Shown here one piece after another: positions 36,206-45,490 of a stretch of 64,000 bases of DNA; the first letter of the stretch is position 1; the number at the start of each line of letters is the position of its first letter. Both the position numbers and the translations under genes were made by a program. The DNA lies in the NCBI RefSeq assembly GCF_004217335.1, contig NZ_SHMP01000003.1:620001-684000 (forward strand). Direction: 5' to 3'. Under the pieces are notes generated by a model. That model was not told the DNA's origin and did no database searches. It saw nothing but the letters and a program-made list of their open reading frames with translations. This DNA comes from Natrinema hispanicum. Its GTDB lineage: Archaea > Halobacteriota > Halobacteria > Halobacteriales > Natrialbaceae.

Positions 36206-37291
36206 GTGTACCTGCTCGAGTTAGGTGGTGAGGACGATGCGTTCGCGGCCCGCGAAGCGGCGAGTGCCGCGACCGGCGTCGACCGGATCGCACCCGGGCT
36301 CGCCGTCGCCGACGCGATCGTCCCCGCACGCGTTCGCGGGCTCGCTTACACCCATCGTGCCAGCGAGCTCGTTGGCCGAGGTGACGCCGATCTCGCGAGC
36401 GCACGCGCCATCCTCGAGGCTGCCGCAATCGACCGGGAGGGGACGGTCGCAGTGCGTGCGACCGACGTCCATGGCACCAGCGGCGTAAGCACCGAACACG
36501 CGGAACGCGAACTGGGACAAGTACTGGTCGATCGCGGCTTTGCGGTGGATCTCGACGATCCTGACCACTGTCTGCGGGCCGTCTTTGCTGAAGGGCCACT
36601 CGAGAAGAGCAACGACGACGGCGTGCTCGAGTCACTCGAGGATAACGGCGACGCCCCTACGGGAAAGGAGGTCTCCGTCTGTGCGCTGGGTTGGCTCACG
36701 GCCGAGAGCGTCCGCGATTTTGGAACGCGCGCACCGACGGACAAGCCCTTTTTCCAGCCCGGGAGCATGGATCCCCTGCTCGCACGCGCCGTTGCGAACA
36801 TCGCCGGCGCACGACCGGGGGCGACAATCCTGGATCCGATGTGCGGAACTGGCGGCGTGCTCGTCGAGGCCGGTCTCGTCGGCGCGGACGTGATCGGCAC
36901 CGACGCGCAAGCGAAGATGGCCGACGGCGCGCGGACGAACTTACGGCACTTCCTCGAGCGCGACGAGCCCTCGCCGACCGGCTGCGACCGCGGAACCTGG
37001 CACGTCGGGCGTGGCGATGCGACCCGACTGGCGCTGATCGACAATGCAGTCGACGGCGTCGTCTTCGACGCGCCCTACGGCCGCCAGTCGAAGATCGATA
37101 CCCATCGGCTCGAGGACCTCGTCGCGGGTGCCCTCGCCGAAGCGCGGCGGGTGGCCCCGCGGGCGGTCGTCGTCGCGGATCGGTCGTGGGCGAGTGAGGC
37201 GCGAACGGCCGGCTGGGAGATCGAGTCGGTCTTCGAGCGCCGCGTGCATCGCTCGCTGACGCGATACGTGATGGTACTCGAGAAGAGCTAG
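36206..37291 (+). CDS. trmG10: tRNA (guanine10-N2)-methyltransferase TrmG10 (Trm11 family, THUMP domain)
   Basis: Methylates N2 of guanosine 10 in tRNA. 361 residues. The N-terminal half contains a THUMP-type domain (about 60-150), and the C-terminal half the SAM fold with ATILDPMCGTGGVLVEAGLV and the catalytic motif VVFDAPYGRQSKIDTHRL (DAPY in place of the common DPPY). WLTAESVRDFGTRAPTDKPF and FQPGSMDPLLARAVANIAGA are further family blocks. It starts at a GTG (36206). The stop is three bases from the convergent thioesterase gene. Confidence 0.9.
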   Translation: MYLLELGGEDDAFAAREAASAATGVDRIAPGLAVADAIVPARVRGLAYTHRASELVGRGDADLASARAILEAAAIDREGTVAVRATDVHGTSGVSTEHAERELGQVLVDRGFAVDLDDPDHCLRAVFAEGPLEKSNDDGVLESLEDNGDAPTGKEVSVCALGWLTAESVRDFGTRAPTDKPFFQPGSMDPLLARAVANIAGARPGATILDPMCGTGGVLVEAGLVGADVIGTDAQAKMADGARTNLRHFLERDEPSPTGCDRGTWHVGRGDATRLALIDNAVDGVVFDAPYGRQSKIDTHRLEDLVAGALAEARRVAPRAVVVADRSWASEARTAGWEIESVFERRVHRSLTRYVMVLEKS

Positions 37292-37294
37292 GCG

Positions 37295-37732
37295 TCAGTA
37301 GTCGGCCTCGAGAGCGCGCTTTCGGAGTCGCTCGCCCTCATCCGTTTCGACGGTGAGATCGGGAACCTGAACCGGTGAGTCGTCCTCGTCGATCGCGACG
37401 AAGGTAAACGAGGATTCGGTCGTCTTTTCGGTCTCGCCGGTTCGTGGATTCTCGCGTTTGGCCCGTAATGCGACGTGGACGCTCGTTTTCCCCGCATCGT
37501 AGACGTAGGCCTCGACCAGTGCCGTGTCACCGATCTGGATCGGTCGTTCGAACGCGAGGCTGTTGACCTGCGCGGTGACGCAGGTCTCGCCGGCGAATCG
37601 CATCGCCGCCATGCCGGCGAGCTCGTCGAGCCACTTCATCAGGTTGCCGCCATGGAGCGTCCCGTTGTTGTTCGCGTGGTTTGGCTGCACGCGAAAGCGG
37701 TTCTCGATGTGCGTCTCACGAACCGTTGGCAT
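37295..37732 (-). CDS. acyl-CoA thioesterase, hotdog fold
   Basis: 145 residues, a single hotdog domain. The active-site helix region is NNNGTLHGGNLMKWLDELAG (Asn/His/Asp/Glu), followed by MAAMRFAGETCVTAQVNSLA and FERPIQIGDTALVEAYV, typical of the YciA/BFIT type. It hydrolyses acyl-CoA; the chain length is not predictable. The start at 37732 (MPTVRETHIENRF) is the usual position. It is followed on the same strand by no other gene before trmG10's end, and rfcC lies upstream in the same direction. Confidence 0.88.
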   Translation of the reverse strand: MPTVRETHIENRFRVQPNHANNNGTLHGGNLMKWLDELAGMAAMRFAGETCVTAQVNSLAFERPIQIGDTALVEAYVYDAGKTSVHVALRAKRENPRTGETEKTTESSFTFVAIDEDDSPVQVPDLTVETDEGERLRKRALEADY

Positions 37733-37789
37733 ACAGAGTGCTCATCCCCAGCGCAGAGAAAGGTGCTTCGATCACGGCGCGAGAGTCGT

Positions 37790-38797
37790 CTATTCGGCGT
37801 TACGACCCAACTCGGCGAGCAGATGCGAGATGTGAATGCGGTCACTGGTTCCGTCGTGCATCTCGAACTCGATGTCGGCGACGAGCCGGTGAATCCGGGC
37901 GAGTTGTGCGCCCTGATAGCGCTTGCGAGCCACACCGAGGATCGACTCGAGCACCTCAGTGCCATCAAGGCCCTCATCGACGAGCAGGTCGTCGAGCGTC
38001 GATCGAGCGTCGGTGAAGTCGCCGGCCTCGGCATCATCGAGCATCGACTCGATCTCGTCTTCGAGGCCGACCTCGCCGAGTGTCTCGTAGGCCGCACTCA
38101 TCGTGAGTTCGCCTTCGTCTTCGACGGTCGTCTGGGCCGCCAAAATCGCCTGTCGGAGGTTGCCGTCGGCATAGCCGGCGACGAACTCGAGGCCATCAGC
38201 GTCGTACTCGACTCCCTCGCGCTCGACGATCCGCTCGAGGACGGTCACGAGTTCGTCGCTAGTCGGCGAGCGAAACGAGACGGGGAAACACCGCGAGCGG
38301 ATCGGCGGGATGAGCTTGGTGGGCTGGCGGGTCGCGACGATGAACTGGGTCGTCCGGTGGTGTTGTTCCATGATCCGGCGCAACGCCTGCTGGAAGTCCT
38401 CGCGGACGTTCTCGGCGTTGTCGAGTAAGATCGTGGTGTACCCACCCGAGACGGGCGCATAGCTCGCGGATTCTTTGAGGACGTGGTTGATCATGTCCCG
38501 TTTGGACAGCGACGAGCGGCCGACGAGGAAGTGCTCGAACCGGGGGTCGTTCTTGATCTCGGTTTTGGTCCGGCCGAAAAAGTCGGCGACGTTGATCTCG
38601 ACGAAGTCGTTGTCCGGATCGTCGTGGGCCTCACGGGCCAGTGCGCGCGCTGCGGCCGTCTTTCCGCTTCCCGGCGGCCCCTGCAAGAGGAGATTCAGTG
38701 GCTCCTCGACGGCTCGCTGTAGGTACTCGCGAGCGTCGTCCTGTGGCAACTCGGCCAGCTCCGGGGCGTGGGTTTCGGTCCACAGCGGCGCGTCCAT
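37790..38797 (-). CDS. rfcC: replication factor C small subunit RfcC (AAA+ clamp loader)
   Basis: Clamp-loader subunit that helps load PCNA. 335 residues. Walker A is LLQGPPGSGKTAAARALARE. The Walker B region reads TTILLDNAENVREDFQQALR: the second acid of the usual DEAD/DECD box is replaced (DNAE), suggesting weakened ATPase. The sensor and arginine region RSRCFPVSFRSPT keeps the SRC motif of RFC small subunits. The C-terminal collar is helical (LARIHRLVADIEFEMHDG). Haloarchaea have two small-subunit types; the variant box fits the second, RfcC. PCNA itself is at 8492. Confidence 0.88.
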   Translation of the reverse strand: MDAPLWTETHAPELAELPQDDAREYLQRAVEEPLNLLLQGPPGSGKTAAARALAREAHDDPDNDFVEINVADFFGRTKTEIKNDPRFEHFLVGRSSLSKRDMINHVLKESASYAPVSGGYTTILLDNAENVREDFQQALRRIMEQHHRTTQFIVATRQPTKLIPPIRSRCFPVSFRSPTSDELVTVLERIVEREGVEYDADGLEFVAGYADGNLRQAILAAQTTVEDEGELTMSAAYETLGEVGLEDEIESMLDDAEAGDFTDARSTLDDLLVDEGLDGTEVLESILGVARKRYQGAQLARIHRLVADIEFEMHDGTSDRIHISHLLAELGRNAE

Positions 38798-38836
38798 CGC
38801 CAGCGAGTAGGGTCGGACCGGGTAAGAATCGGTCGA

Positions 38837-39934
38837 TTACGCCTCGCCGTCACCGGGCTCGTCCGCCACGGCTCCGAACGTGAACACCGTTTGTACTGTC
38901 TCGCCGCTGGACTCGATCGGGGTGGCCGCGTCGACGTTGCCCGGGATACCTGCATAGAGAGTCGCCGTCAGTTCGTCGTCTGCGGCGATCGACGTGTCGG
39001 CCGGCAGGTCAATTGTGACGTTCCCATGCTCGCCGGGGTCGAGTCGCTCGCTCGTCCCGAGGATCGTCCCGTTGCGCTCGAGGGCGACGAATCCCTCCGC
39101 TGGAGTCGCCGCCGAGACCGTCACGCTATCGTTGCTCGCAGCTTCAACCGCGACGACCGGATCGGTGTGGAACTCGAGATCGATCTGACCGAGTTCGCCG
39201 TCGTCCTCGGTGTAGACGCCGATCGACTGGTTACCGGCTGGTGCACCGTTCGTCTCCACCTCGAAGGTCACGTTCCGAACTTCGCCGCTCTCGAGTTCGA
39301 ACACCTGTCGGGCGAAAACGGCCCCGCCGATGCGGACCTCAACCGGCTGTTGGGCCTGGAACGTCGTCGGATTGCGGATCCGGGCGCTCACGGAGATCGT
39401 CTCGTTCGTGGTCGCCGCCGATGGCGCGTCGATCGAATCGACGGCGAACGAATTGCTGACCGCGCTGTCGCCGCTTAACACTGTCGCGGTGGCACTGACC
39501 GGGAACCCATCCGCGAGATAGGGCTGGTCTTCCTCGCCATCGGAGGCTTCGTAGGCGTAGCCCTCCTGGGTGGACGTATCCTGATGGACCGTCGCAGTGA
39601 GCTGTCCGACGAGGTCACGGTTCGCGCCGTCCTCACGCTCGATGGTCACGTTTTCGTGAGTGCCGGCCTCGAGCCGATCGGAGACAGCAAGCGGCTGGTC
39701 ACTGCCGTCGGTGATGACGACGTAGCCGCCGTCCGAAAGCGTCACGTCCTGAATCGTGACGCTGGTGCCGTTGCCCCGCTGGTCGTCGAACGTAATCGAT
39801 GCCTCCGGCTGTTCCTCGACGCCGAAGATGGCGGGTGCCTGACCGACGAGGATCCCGGCCGCGATCACGATCGCGATCGCGATCACGATCGCACCGATCT
39901 GCTTGAGCGTCCCGAACGTCGCTCTCGAGCTCAT
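38837..39934 (-). CDS. secreted or membrane-anchored protein with two DUF7282-like repeats
   Basis: 365 residues. The N-terminal helix GAIVIAIAIVIAAGILVG is a signal anchor or signal peptide. Two beta-rich repeats of about 100 residues follow (about 45-150 and 240-345), each with SITFDDQ/VVAVEAA-type openings, a VTVxxAxxxxGGYVVI or GFVALERN strand, an RLxAGxHxNVTI block and LTATxYxxxP. A middle beta domain (about 155-235) separates them. This is the pattern of haloarchaeal DUF7282 surface proteins. Function unknown. The C-terminus is short and acidic, without an evident anchor. Confidence 0.72.
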   Translation of the reverse strand: MSSRATFGTLKQIGAIVIAIAIVIAAGILVGQAPAIFGVEEQPEASITFDDQRGNGTSVTIQDVTLSDGGYVVITDGSDQPLAVSDRLEAGTHENVTIEREDGANRDLVGQLTATVHQDTSTQEGYAYEASDGEEDQPYLADGFPVSATATVLSGDSAVSNSFAVDSIDAPSAATTNETISVSARIRNPTTFQAQQPVEVRIGGAVFARQVFELESGEVRNVTFEVETNGAPAGNQSIGVYTEDDGELGQIDLEFHTDPVVAVEAASNDSVTVSAATPAEGFVALERNGTILGTSERLDPGEHGNVTIDLPADTSIAADDELTATLYAGIPGNVDAATPIESSGETVQTVFTFGAVADEPGDGEA

Positions 39935-40335
39935 TGGGAGTGCCGTCCCCTTTGGCTTCGGGTTCGACGACCGTAAAACGCGCTGACTGTTTGCAAGTCA
40001 GTAACATAGTTCAAAGGGTCGACCCGGACGATCCGTCTGCTGGTAAGCGCAGCCGACACGTTGGTTGGTATTGCCTACCAAGATAGAGTCATAGAACGTT
40101 TGTTCTGCTCAGTGAGAGGTGAGTGATTGACGGGTTGAATGCCGGACATCATGGCCGGAGCTGGTGGTGCTCTTCAGCGAGAGCGCTATATGGCAGGTTT
40201 TGACACTTCTATAATACACCCCGCCACAGTAACGGCGTCCAAAACCGCCTCGCTCGAGCCGACGGGCATGGAGACACGGCTCAGGGATACGGACGATCGA
40301 AGCCGGTTTAGCTACGGCCCGCCGAGCATGGACCG
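39935..40335. other. 401-base intergenic region
   Basis: Lies between the divergent DUF7282 and RNase Z genes. A hairpin TTGGTA-ttgcc-TACCAA (40065-40081) and a small dyad AGAAC-gttt-GTTCT (40092-40105) lie near its centre. A short frame beginning at 40139 has no family features. I see no other gene. Confidence 0.4.
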
Positions 40336-41280
40336 ATGCCACTGCGCGTGACGTTTCTGGGGACGGCCGGAGCGATTCCGACGACCGAACGGAATCCGAG
40401 CAGCGTCTTCGTCGCTCGTGAGGGCGAGGGACTGTTGTTCGATGCCGGCGAGGGAACCCAGCGCCAGATGATGCGCTTTGGGACCGGCTTTTCGGTCTCA
40501 CACCTGTTCGTCACGCACCTCCACGGCGACCACGTCCTCGGGATTCCGGGGCTGCTCGAGACGATGGCCTTCAACGACCGGACGGAGCCGCTGGCGATCC
40601 ACACACCCCACGGCACACGCCGCCAGCTCAAGTCGCTCGTCAACGCCCTCGGGAACCGCCCCTCGTTTCCGGTGCGGATCAACGAGGTCGGCGACGGCGA
40701 CGTCGCCTACCGCGCCGACGAATACGAGGTTCGCGCGTTCGCGTCCGACCACGACACCCGATCGGTCGGCTACGCACTCGTCGAGGACGACCGCAAGGGA
40801 CGATTCGATCGCGAGCGCGCCGAGGGACTCGGCGTCCCCGTCGGCCCGAAGTTCTCGAAGCTCCACGAAGGCGAGGCCGTCGAACTCGAGGACGGCACCG
40901 TCGTCGAGCCTGAACAGGTCGTCGGCGAGCCTCGACCCGGCCGATCGATCGTTTACACCGGCGATACGCGACCGACGGCGGCGACGATCGAGGTCGCCGA
41001 CGAGCCCGACCTGTTGATCCACGACGCGACGTTTGCCGACGACAGCGCCGAGCGGGCCGCCGACACTGCCCACTCGACAGCCCGGCAGGCCGCCGAAATC
41101 GCCAACCGGGCCGGCGCAGACCGGCTCGCGTTGATGCACGTCTCATCGCGGTACGCCGGCTATGTGGGCGACCACCTCGAGCAGGCCCGCGAAGTCTTCG
41201 CGGGCGACGCCGAGAACGTCTGTGTCCCCGACGACGGGCAGAAACTCGAGATTCCCTATCCCGACAGCGACGACGCGTAA
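40336..41280 (+). CDS. rnz: ribonuclease Z
   Basis: Zinc-dependent endonuclease that removes the 3' trailer of pre-tRNA. 314 residues, the short form. The metallo-beta-lactamase motif is FVTHLHGDHVLGIPGLLETM; other ligands come from FASDHDTRSVGYA, IVYTGDTRPTAAT, DLLIHDATFADDSAE and LMHVSSRY. MPLRVTFLGTAGAIPTTERN is a typical N-terminus. It precedes the DUF460 gene in the same direction with a 60-base gap, and the two may share a transcript. Confidence 0.95.
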   Translation: MPLRVTFLGTAGAIPTTERNPSSVFVAREGEGLLFDAGEGTQRQMMRFGTGFSVSHLFVTHLHGDHVLGIPGLLETMAFNDRTEPLAIHTPHGTRRQLKSLVNALGNRPSFPVRINEVGDGDVAYRADEYEVRAFASDHDTRSVGYALVEDDRKGRFDRERAEGLGVPVGPKFSKLHEGEAVELEDGTVVEPEQVVGEPRPGRSIVYTGDTRPTAATIEVADEPDLLIHDATFADDSAERAADTAHSTARQAAEIANRAGADRLALMHVSSRYAGYVGDHLEQAREVFAGDAENVCVPDDGQKLEIPYPDSDDA

Positions 41281-41340
41281 GACAGCCGACAACCCGACCC
41301 GAAATTCCGCGCCGGATTTATAGCCGACTCGTTCCTAGAG

Positions 41341-43323
41341 GTGTCTGTGAGTACGCGAACGAGTGCGCTCGATGCGGTCGTCTTCGGTGTCGACATTCAG
41401 AGCGGTGACGTGCGCGGTGACGCGCCATCGTACGCACTGGCGGTTTACGACGGCGACGATGTCAGCCGGGACGTCGTCTCCCACCGGAAACTCAGGCGGT
41501 TGATCGACGACGAGGAGCCGGCGATCGTCGCAACCGACAACATGTACGAACTCGCCGCCGACAAAGACCAGCTGATCCACTTTCTTGGCTCGTTGCCTGC
41601 CGACACGCGGCTCGTCCAGGTAACGGGTGCCGAACAACCGGAGCCGCTGTCTCGCGTCGCGAAACGCCACGGCATCCCCTACGGGAAGGATCCGATGCAA
41701 GAAGCCGAGGCCGCGGCCCGGCTGGCCGCCCACAACGTCGGCCACGAAGTCTCGGCGTTTACCGACACGACGGAGGTCAAAGTCTCTCGCGGACGCTCGA
41801 CCGGCAGCGGCGGCTGGAGCGAGGACCGCTACACCCGCCGTATCCACGGTTCCGTGCGGAAACGGGCCCGCGAGGTCGAGTCCGCGCTTGAGGAGGCAAA
41901 TCTCGAGTACGAGCGGGACGTCCGCGAGGCCTACGGCGGTTTCGCCAACGCCGTCTTCACCGTCGAAGCGCGCCCGAGTGACATCCCCGTCTCGCGCAAC
42001 CGGTCGGGCGACGTCCGCGTCGAGATCGAACGCGAACGCCGCGATGGGATCGAGTTCCAGCCGCTGGTCAAACGCCGCGACCACGTCATCGTGGGGATCG
42101 ACCCCGGGACGACGACCGCCGTCGCCATCGTCGGCCTCGAGGGGGAGGTGCTGGACGTCTGGAGTTCCCGAACCAGCGACACCGCCGAGGTGATCGAGTG
42201 GATCGTCGAGCGCGGCCGGCCGATCATCGTCGCGGCCGACGTGACGCCGATCCCCGAAACCGTCGAGAAGTTCCGCCGGAGCTTCGACGCCGCCGCCTGG
42301 ACGCCCACGCGGGACCTGCCGATCGACGAGAAACAACATCGCACGCGCGAACATCACTACGAGAACGACCACCAGCGCGACGCGATGGCCGCCGCCCTCT
42401 ATGCCCTCGACGCCCACGAAGACCAGTTCGATCGCATCGCTGCCAAACTCCCGCCGGGGATGGACCGCGGTGAAGTCACTGCCCGCGTCGTCGCCGGCGA
42501 GGAAAGCGTCGAGGCCGTCCTGCGGGACCTGCGCGACGACGAGGGCAGCAGCGACGACGACGCGACCGAACACGAACCCCGCGAGCTCACCGCCGAAGAA
42601 AAGCGGATCAAATCCCTCGAGCGCCAGGTCGAGCGACTGCAATCACACGTCAAAACTCTCGAGGGGCGCGTCGAAGACCGCGACGAACGGATCAACGAAC
42701 TCGAGAATAGCCTCAGCGGTGCCCGCCGTCAGGAGCGCAAGGAAGTCCGTAAAGACCGCGAGGTCAATCGGTTAGAGCGGAAAGCAAACCGGCTCGAGCG
42801 CGAACGTGACGAGGCCCGCGAGCAGGTTGAAGAACTCGAGAAGAAGGTCGAACGGATGAAAGCCCTCTGGAAGCTCGATCACTCGAATTTCAGTGACGTC
42901 TCCGCGAAGAAAGAGGGACTGGTCCCGGTCAAGGTAGTCGAGAAGTTCACGAAAGGCGCGATCCGCGAGGCCGACGACCAGTATGGCATCGCAAGCGGCG
43001 ACGTCGTCTACATTCGTGATGCGAGCGGCGCGGGCCGCTCGACAGCCGAACTCATGGCCGAGTTCGACCCCCGCGTGATCCTCAAAGACGGCGGCCTCTC
43101 GGAGATCGCCGACGAGATCCTCTTCGAGGACGAGATCCCCGTCGGGCCCGCCGACGACGTCGCGATGCAGGAGGTCGACGAACTCGCCGTCGCCCGCGAA
43201 GACGACGTTGAAGCGGTCATCGACGACTGGCACGAACGCGCCAAAGCCAGGAAACGGGATCGGAAAGCCGCGATGGTCGACCAGCTCATCAGCGAGCACC
43301 GCGCCGGCAACAACGGGGTCTGA
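41341..43323 (+). CDS. DUF460 protein: RNase H-like domain plus long coiled coil
   Basis: 660 residues. The N-terminal 130 residues (LDAVVFGVDIQSGDVRG) are a first alpha/beta domain. A RuvC/RNase H-like domain (about 255-370) carries HVIVGIDPGTTTAVAIVGLE, RPIIVAADVTPIPETVEK and ENDHQRDAMAAALYAL, with acidic residues where such folds coordinate metal. Residues 410-510 are a strongly charged coiled coil (KSLERQVERLQSHVKTLEGR onward), and the end (about 520-655) is a separate domain. The family is widespread in archaea and uncharacterised; a nuclease is inferred from the fold. It starts at a GTG (41341; 41347 also possible). Confidence 0.85.
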   Translation: MSVSTRTSALDAVVFGVDIQSGDVRGDAPSYALAVYDGDDVSRDVVSHRKLRRLIDDEEPAIVATDNMYELAADKDQLIHFLGSLPADTRLVQVTGAEQPEPLSRVAKRHGIPYGKDPMQEAEAAARLAAHNVGHEVSAFTDTTEVKVSRGRSTGSGGWSEDRYTRRIHGSVRKRAREVESALEEANLEYERDVREAYGGFANAVFTVEARPSDIPVSRNRSGDVRVEIERERRDGIEFQPLVKRRDHVIVGIDPGTTTAVAIVGLEGEVLDVWSSRTSDTAEVIEWIVERGRPIIVAADVTPIPETVEKFRRSFDAAAWTPTRDLPIDEKQHRTREHHYENDHQRDAMAAALYALDAHEDQFDRIAAKLPPGMDRGEVTARVVAGEESVEAVLRDLRDDEGSSDDDATEHEPRELTAEEKRIKSLERQVERLQSHVKTLEGRVEDRDERINELENSLSGARRQERKEVRKDREVNRLERKANRLERERDEAREQVEELEKKVERMKALWKLDHSNFSDVSAKKEGLVPVKVVEKFTKGAIREADDQYGIASGDVVYIRDASGAGRSTAELMAEFDPRVILKDGGLSEIADEILFEDEIPVGPADDVAMQEVDELAVAREDDVEAVIDDWHERAKARKRDRKAAMVDQLISEHRAGNNGV

Positions 43324-43335
43324 CGGGGTTTGTCA

Positions 43336-43596
43336 TTACGTCTCGGGACCGGCTTCCATCGGCGACAGCACCTGTGGCACCTCCTCTATGGCGACTTCCT
43401 CGGTCAGATCCTCGGTGTCGTCGACCGGTCCGTTGATGAACAGCGCGTGGGTGATAAGCGCGATCGCGACGCCGCCGAAGCCGGCGACCGCAACGAAAAA
43501 CGAGACGGTCGTCGCGTAGCCGATGAGGACTCCGAGGCCGAGGCTCGCTCCGATACCGCTCAAGACGAGGTCGTAGTACTGGAGCGTGTATCCCAT
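43336..43596 (-). CDS. small membrane protein, two helices
   Basis: 86 residues. It starts MGYTLQYYDLVLSGIGASLG. Helix 1 lies in VLSGIGASLGLGVLIGYATT, helix 2 in FFVAVAGFGGVAIALITHAL, with an acidic C-terminal tail (VDDTEDLTEEVAIEEVPQVL). I recognise no named function. It meets the DUF460 gene tail to tail with a 12-base gap, and another two-helix gene lies upstream in the same direction, so the pair may be co-transcribed. Confidence 0.7.
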   Translation of the reverse strand: MGYTLQYYDLVLSGIGASLGLGVLIGYATTVSFFVAVAGFGGVAIALITHALFINGPVDDTEDLTEEVAIEEVPQVLSPMEAGPET

Positions 43597-43647
43597 ACGA
43601 CTGCTACGAGACGGAGGTGCAAAACGCTTGACCGAAGTTCGAGTCGA

Positions 43648-43827
43648 TCAGAACATTCCAAAACTCTGGAACAGGCCCGAGATCAGGGATTTGACGACCA
43701 GTCCGAGACCGGCAAGAATGAGGGCCATTCCCGCGGCGATCAAAAGGCTCTCGTACGCGACGAGTGCGATGCCGGCGAGCAAGAGCACGATCCCGACAAT
43801 GCCGACCGCACCGAGGTTTCGTAACAT
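43648..43827 (-). CDS. very small two-helix membrane protein
   Basis: 59 residues: MLRNLGAVGIVGIVLLLAGI and ALVAYESLLIAAGMALILAG are the two helices, ending KSLISGLFQSFGMF. The start is the ATG at 43827; a GTG two codons upstream (43833) is possible. Proteins of this kind are common in haloarchaea with no known role. It lies upstream of the gene at 43336 on the same strand. Confidence 0.65.
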   Translation of the reverse strand: MLRNLGAVGIVGIVLLLAGIALVAYESLLIAAGMALILAGLGLVVKSLISGLFQSFGMF

Positions 43828-43957
43828 ATCCACGCGTCGAGAGCCAAGCGAAATAAGCAGCGTGGTTCCTCGCGCCGTCCGCTCGAGTCACTCGGTCGGA
43901 CTCGCGAACGGACAAAGACAATAAAGGGTTAAACCGCTCGAACGCGAAGCCGCGGCC

Positions 43958-44248
43958 ATGAGCGACGACGGAGATGGCGGTCGGAAGAACCTCCGGATGC
44001 CCGAGGACGACGAGGTCTTCGCGACCGTCACGAACATGCTCGGGGCGAATCGCGTGAAAGTACGCTGTGCCGATGGGAAAGAGCGCACCGCACGCATTCC
44101 CGGGAAGATGCAAAAGCGCATCTGGATCCGCGAAGACGACGTGGTCCTCGTCGAACCCTGGGACTGGCAGGACGAAAAGGCCGACATCACCTGGCGCTAC
44201 GAGAAAAGCGAGGCCGATCAGCTCCGCCGCGAAGGTCATATTCAGTAA
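43958..44248 (+). CDS. eif1A: translation initiation factor aIF1A
   Basis: 96 residues, an OB-fold initiation factor that binds the ribosomal A site during start-codon selection. [20 protein letters not shown], then [20 protein letters not shown] and [20 protein letters not shown] are the family blocks, and the charged C-terminus ends [11 protein letters not shown]. The N-terminal tail [11 protein letters not shown] is acidic. Haloarchaea often have two copies; this one is complete. Confidence 0.95.
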   Translation: MSDDGDGGRKNLRMPEDDEVFATVTNMLGANRVKVRCADGKERTARIPGKMQKRIWIREDDVVLVEPWDWQDEKADITWRYEKSEADQLRREGHIQ

Positions 44249-44368
44249 TCGACGCTCGTTTTGCGTGGCTTCACCCTGAACGCAGTTGCGGGAGTTCAAC
44301 CACCGACTGGTCTCCGGTGCGGTATCAAAAGTACCATACTACCTCGCGACCCAGTGGACCGTACTTAG

Positions 44369-45490
44369 GTGGTTTCCGTGACCAAGAAACAGGAATACAA
44401 GGACGACTATCCCGACAAAAAGCTGTACATCCCGGGGCCGACTGAAGTACGCGACGACGTCATCGAGTCGATGTGCGAGCCGATGTTCGGCCACCGCATG
44501 GACCGGATGACCGACCTCTATACGACCATCGTCGAGGACACCAAGGAGTTCCTCGGTACCGACAACGAGGTCGTCATCCTCACGGGCTCGGGGACGGAGT
44601 TCTGGGAGGCGTCGACGCTCAACCTCGTCGATGAGAACATCCTCGTCCCGACCTGTGGCAGCTTCAGCGAGCGCCACGCCAACGTGGCCGAACGACTGGG
44701 CAAAAACGTCGACCGCCTCGAGTACGAGTGGGGTCAGGCCATCAAGCCCGAGGACATCCGCGCGGAACTCGAGGAAAGCGACACCGACTACGACGTGGTC
44801 GCGACCGTGATGAACGAGAGTTCGACGGGCGTGCGCAACCCCATCGAGGAGATCGGAGACGTCGTCGCCGAGTATCCGGACACCTACTTCGTCGTCGACG
44901 CCGTCTCCTCGCTGGGTGGCGACTTCGTCGACATCGACGAGCACAACATCGACGTGATCTTCGCTTCCTCACAGAAGGCCTTCGCCATGCCGCCGGGCCT
45001 TGCGATCTGTGTGGTCAGCGACGACGCCTACGAGCGCGAACTCGAGAAAGACTCCGCCTCGTGGTACGGTGGCTTCCAGCGCACGATCGACTACTACGAG
45101 CGCAAGGGCCAAACTCACTCCACGCCCGCGATCCCGATCATGCTGGCCTACCGCAAGCAGATGAAACACATGCTCGAGGAAGGCCACGAGGCCCGCGACG
45201 AGCGCCACCGCGAAATGGCCGAATACACACGCGAGTGGGCCCGCGAGCACTTCGATATGTTCCCCGAGGAGGGCTACGAGTCCCAGACGGTGAGCTGTAT
45301 CGAGAACACGCAGGGCATCGACGTCGCGGAAACCATCGAGACCGTCAGCGAGGAGTATGACTTCGTCTTCTCGAATGGCTACGGCTCACAGCTCGGCGAG
45401 AAGACGTTCCGCATCGGCCACATGGGCGAACACGATCTCGAGAGCATCAAGGAACTCACCGACGCAATCGAGGACGTCGCCGACCTGTAA
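44369..45490 (+). CDS. PLP-dependent aminotransferase, alanine-glyoxylate/serine-pyruvate type
   Basis: 373 residues, class V (fold type I). LYIPGPTEVRDDVIESMCEP and MFGHRMDRMTDLY are the N-terminal signature. The cofactor Asp is in TYFVVDAVSSLGGDFVDID and the Schiff-base Lys in DVIFASSQKAFAMPPGLAIC. ESSTGVRNPIEEIGDVV contributes the phosphate contacts. It probably transfers amino groups between alanine or serine and glyoxylate or pyruvate; the substrate is inferred. GTG codons at 44369 and 44378 are both possible starts. The stop codon TAA overlaps repeat copy G. Confidence 0.85.
   Translation: MVSVTKKQEYKDDYPDKKLYIPGPTEVRDDVIESMCEPMFGHRMDRMTDLYTTIVEDTKEFLGTDNEVVILTGSGTEFWEASTLNLVDENILVPTCGSFSERHANVAERLGKNVDRLEYEWGQAIKPEDIRAELEESDTDYDVVATVMNESSTGVRNPIEEIGDVVAEYPDTYFVVDAVSSLGGDFVDIDEHNIDVIFASSQKAFAMPPGLAICVVSDDAYERELEKDSASWYGGFQRTIDYYERKGQTHSTPAIPIMLAYRKQMKHMLEEGHEARDERHREMAEYTREWAREHFDMFPEEGYESQTVSCIENTQGIDVAETIETVSEEYDFVFSNGYGSQLGEKTFRIGHMGEHDLESIKELTDAIEDVADL

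Noticed and set aside
40139..40351. 70-residue frame before rnz
   Set aside because: It overlaps the rnz start, has no domain and contains the hairpin-rich intergenic sequence.
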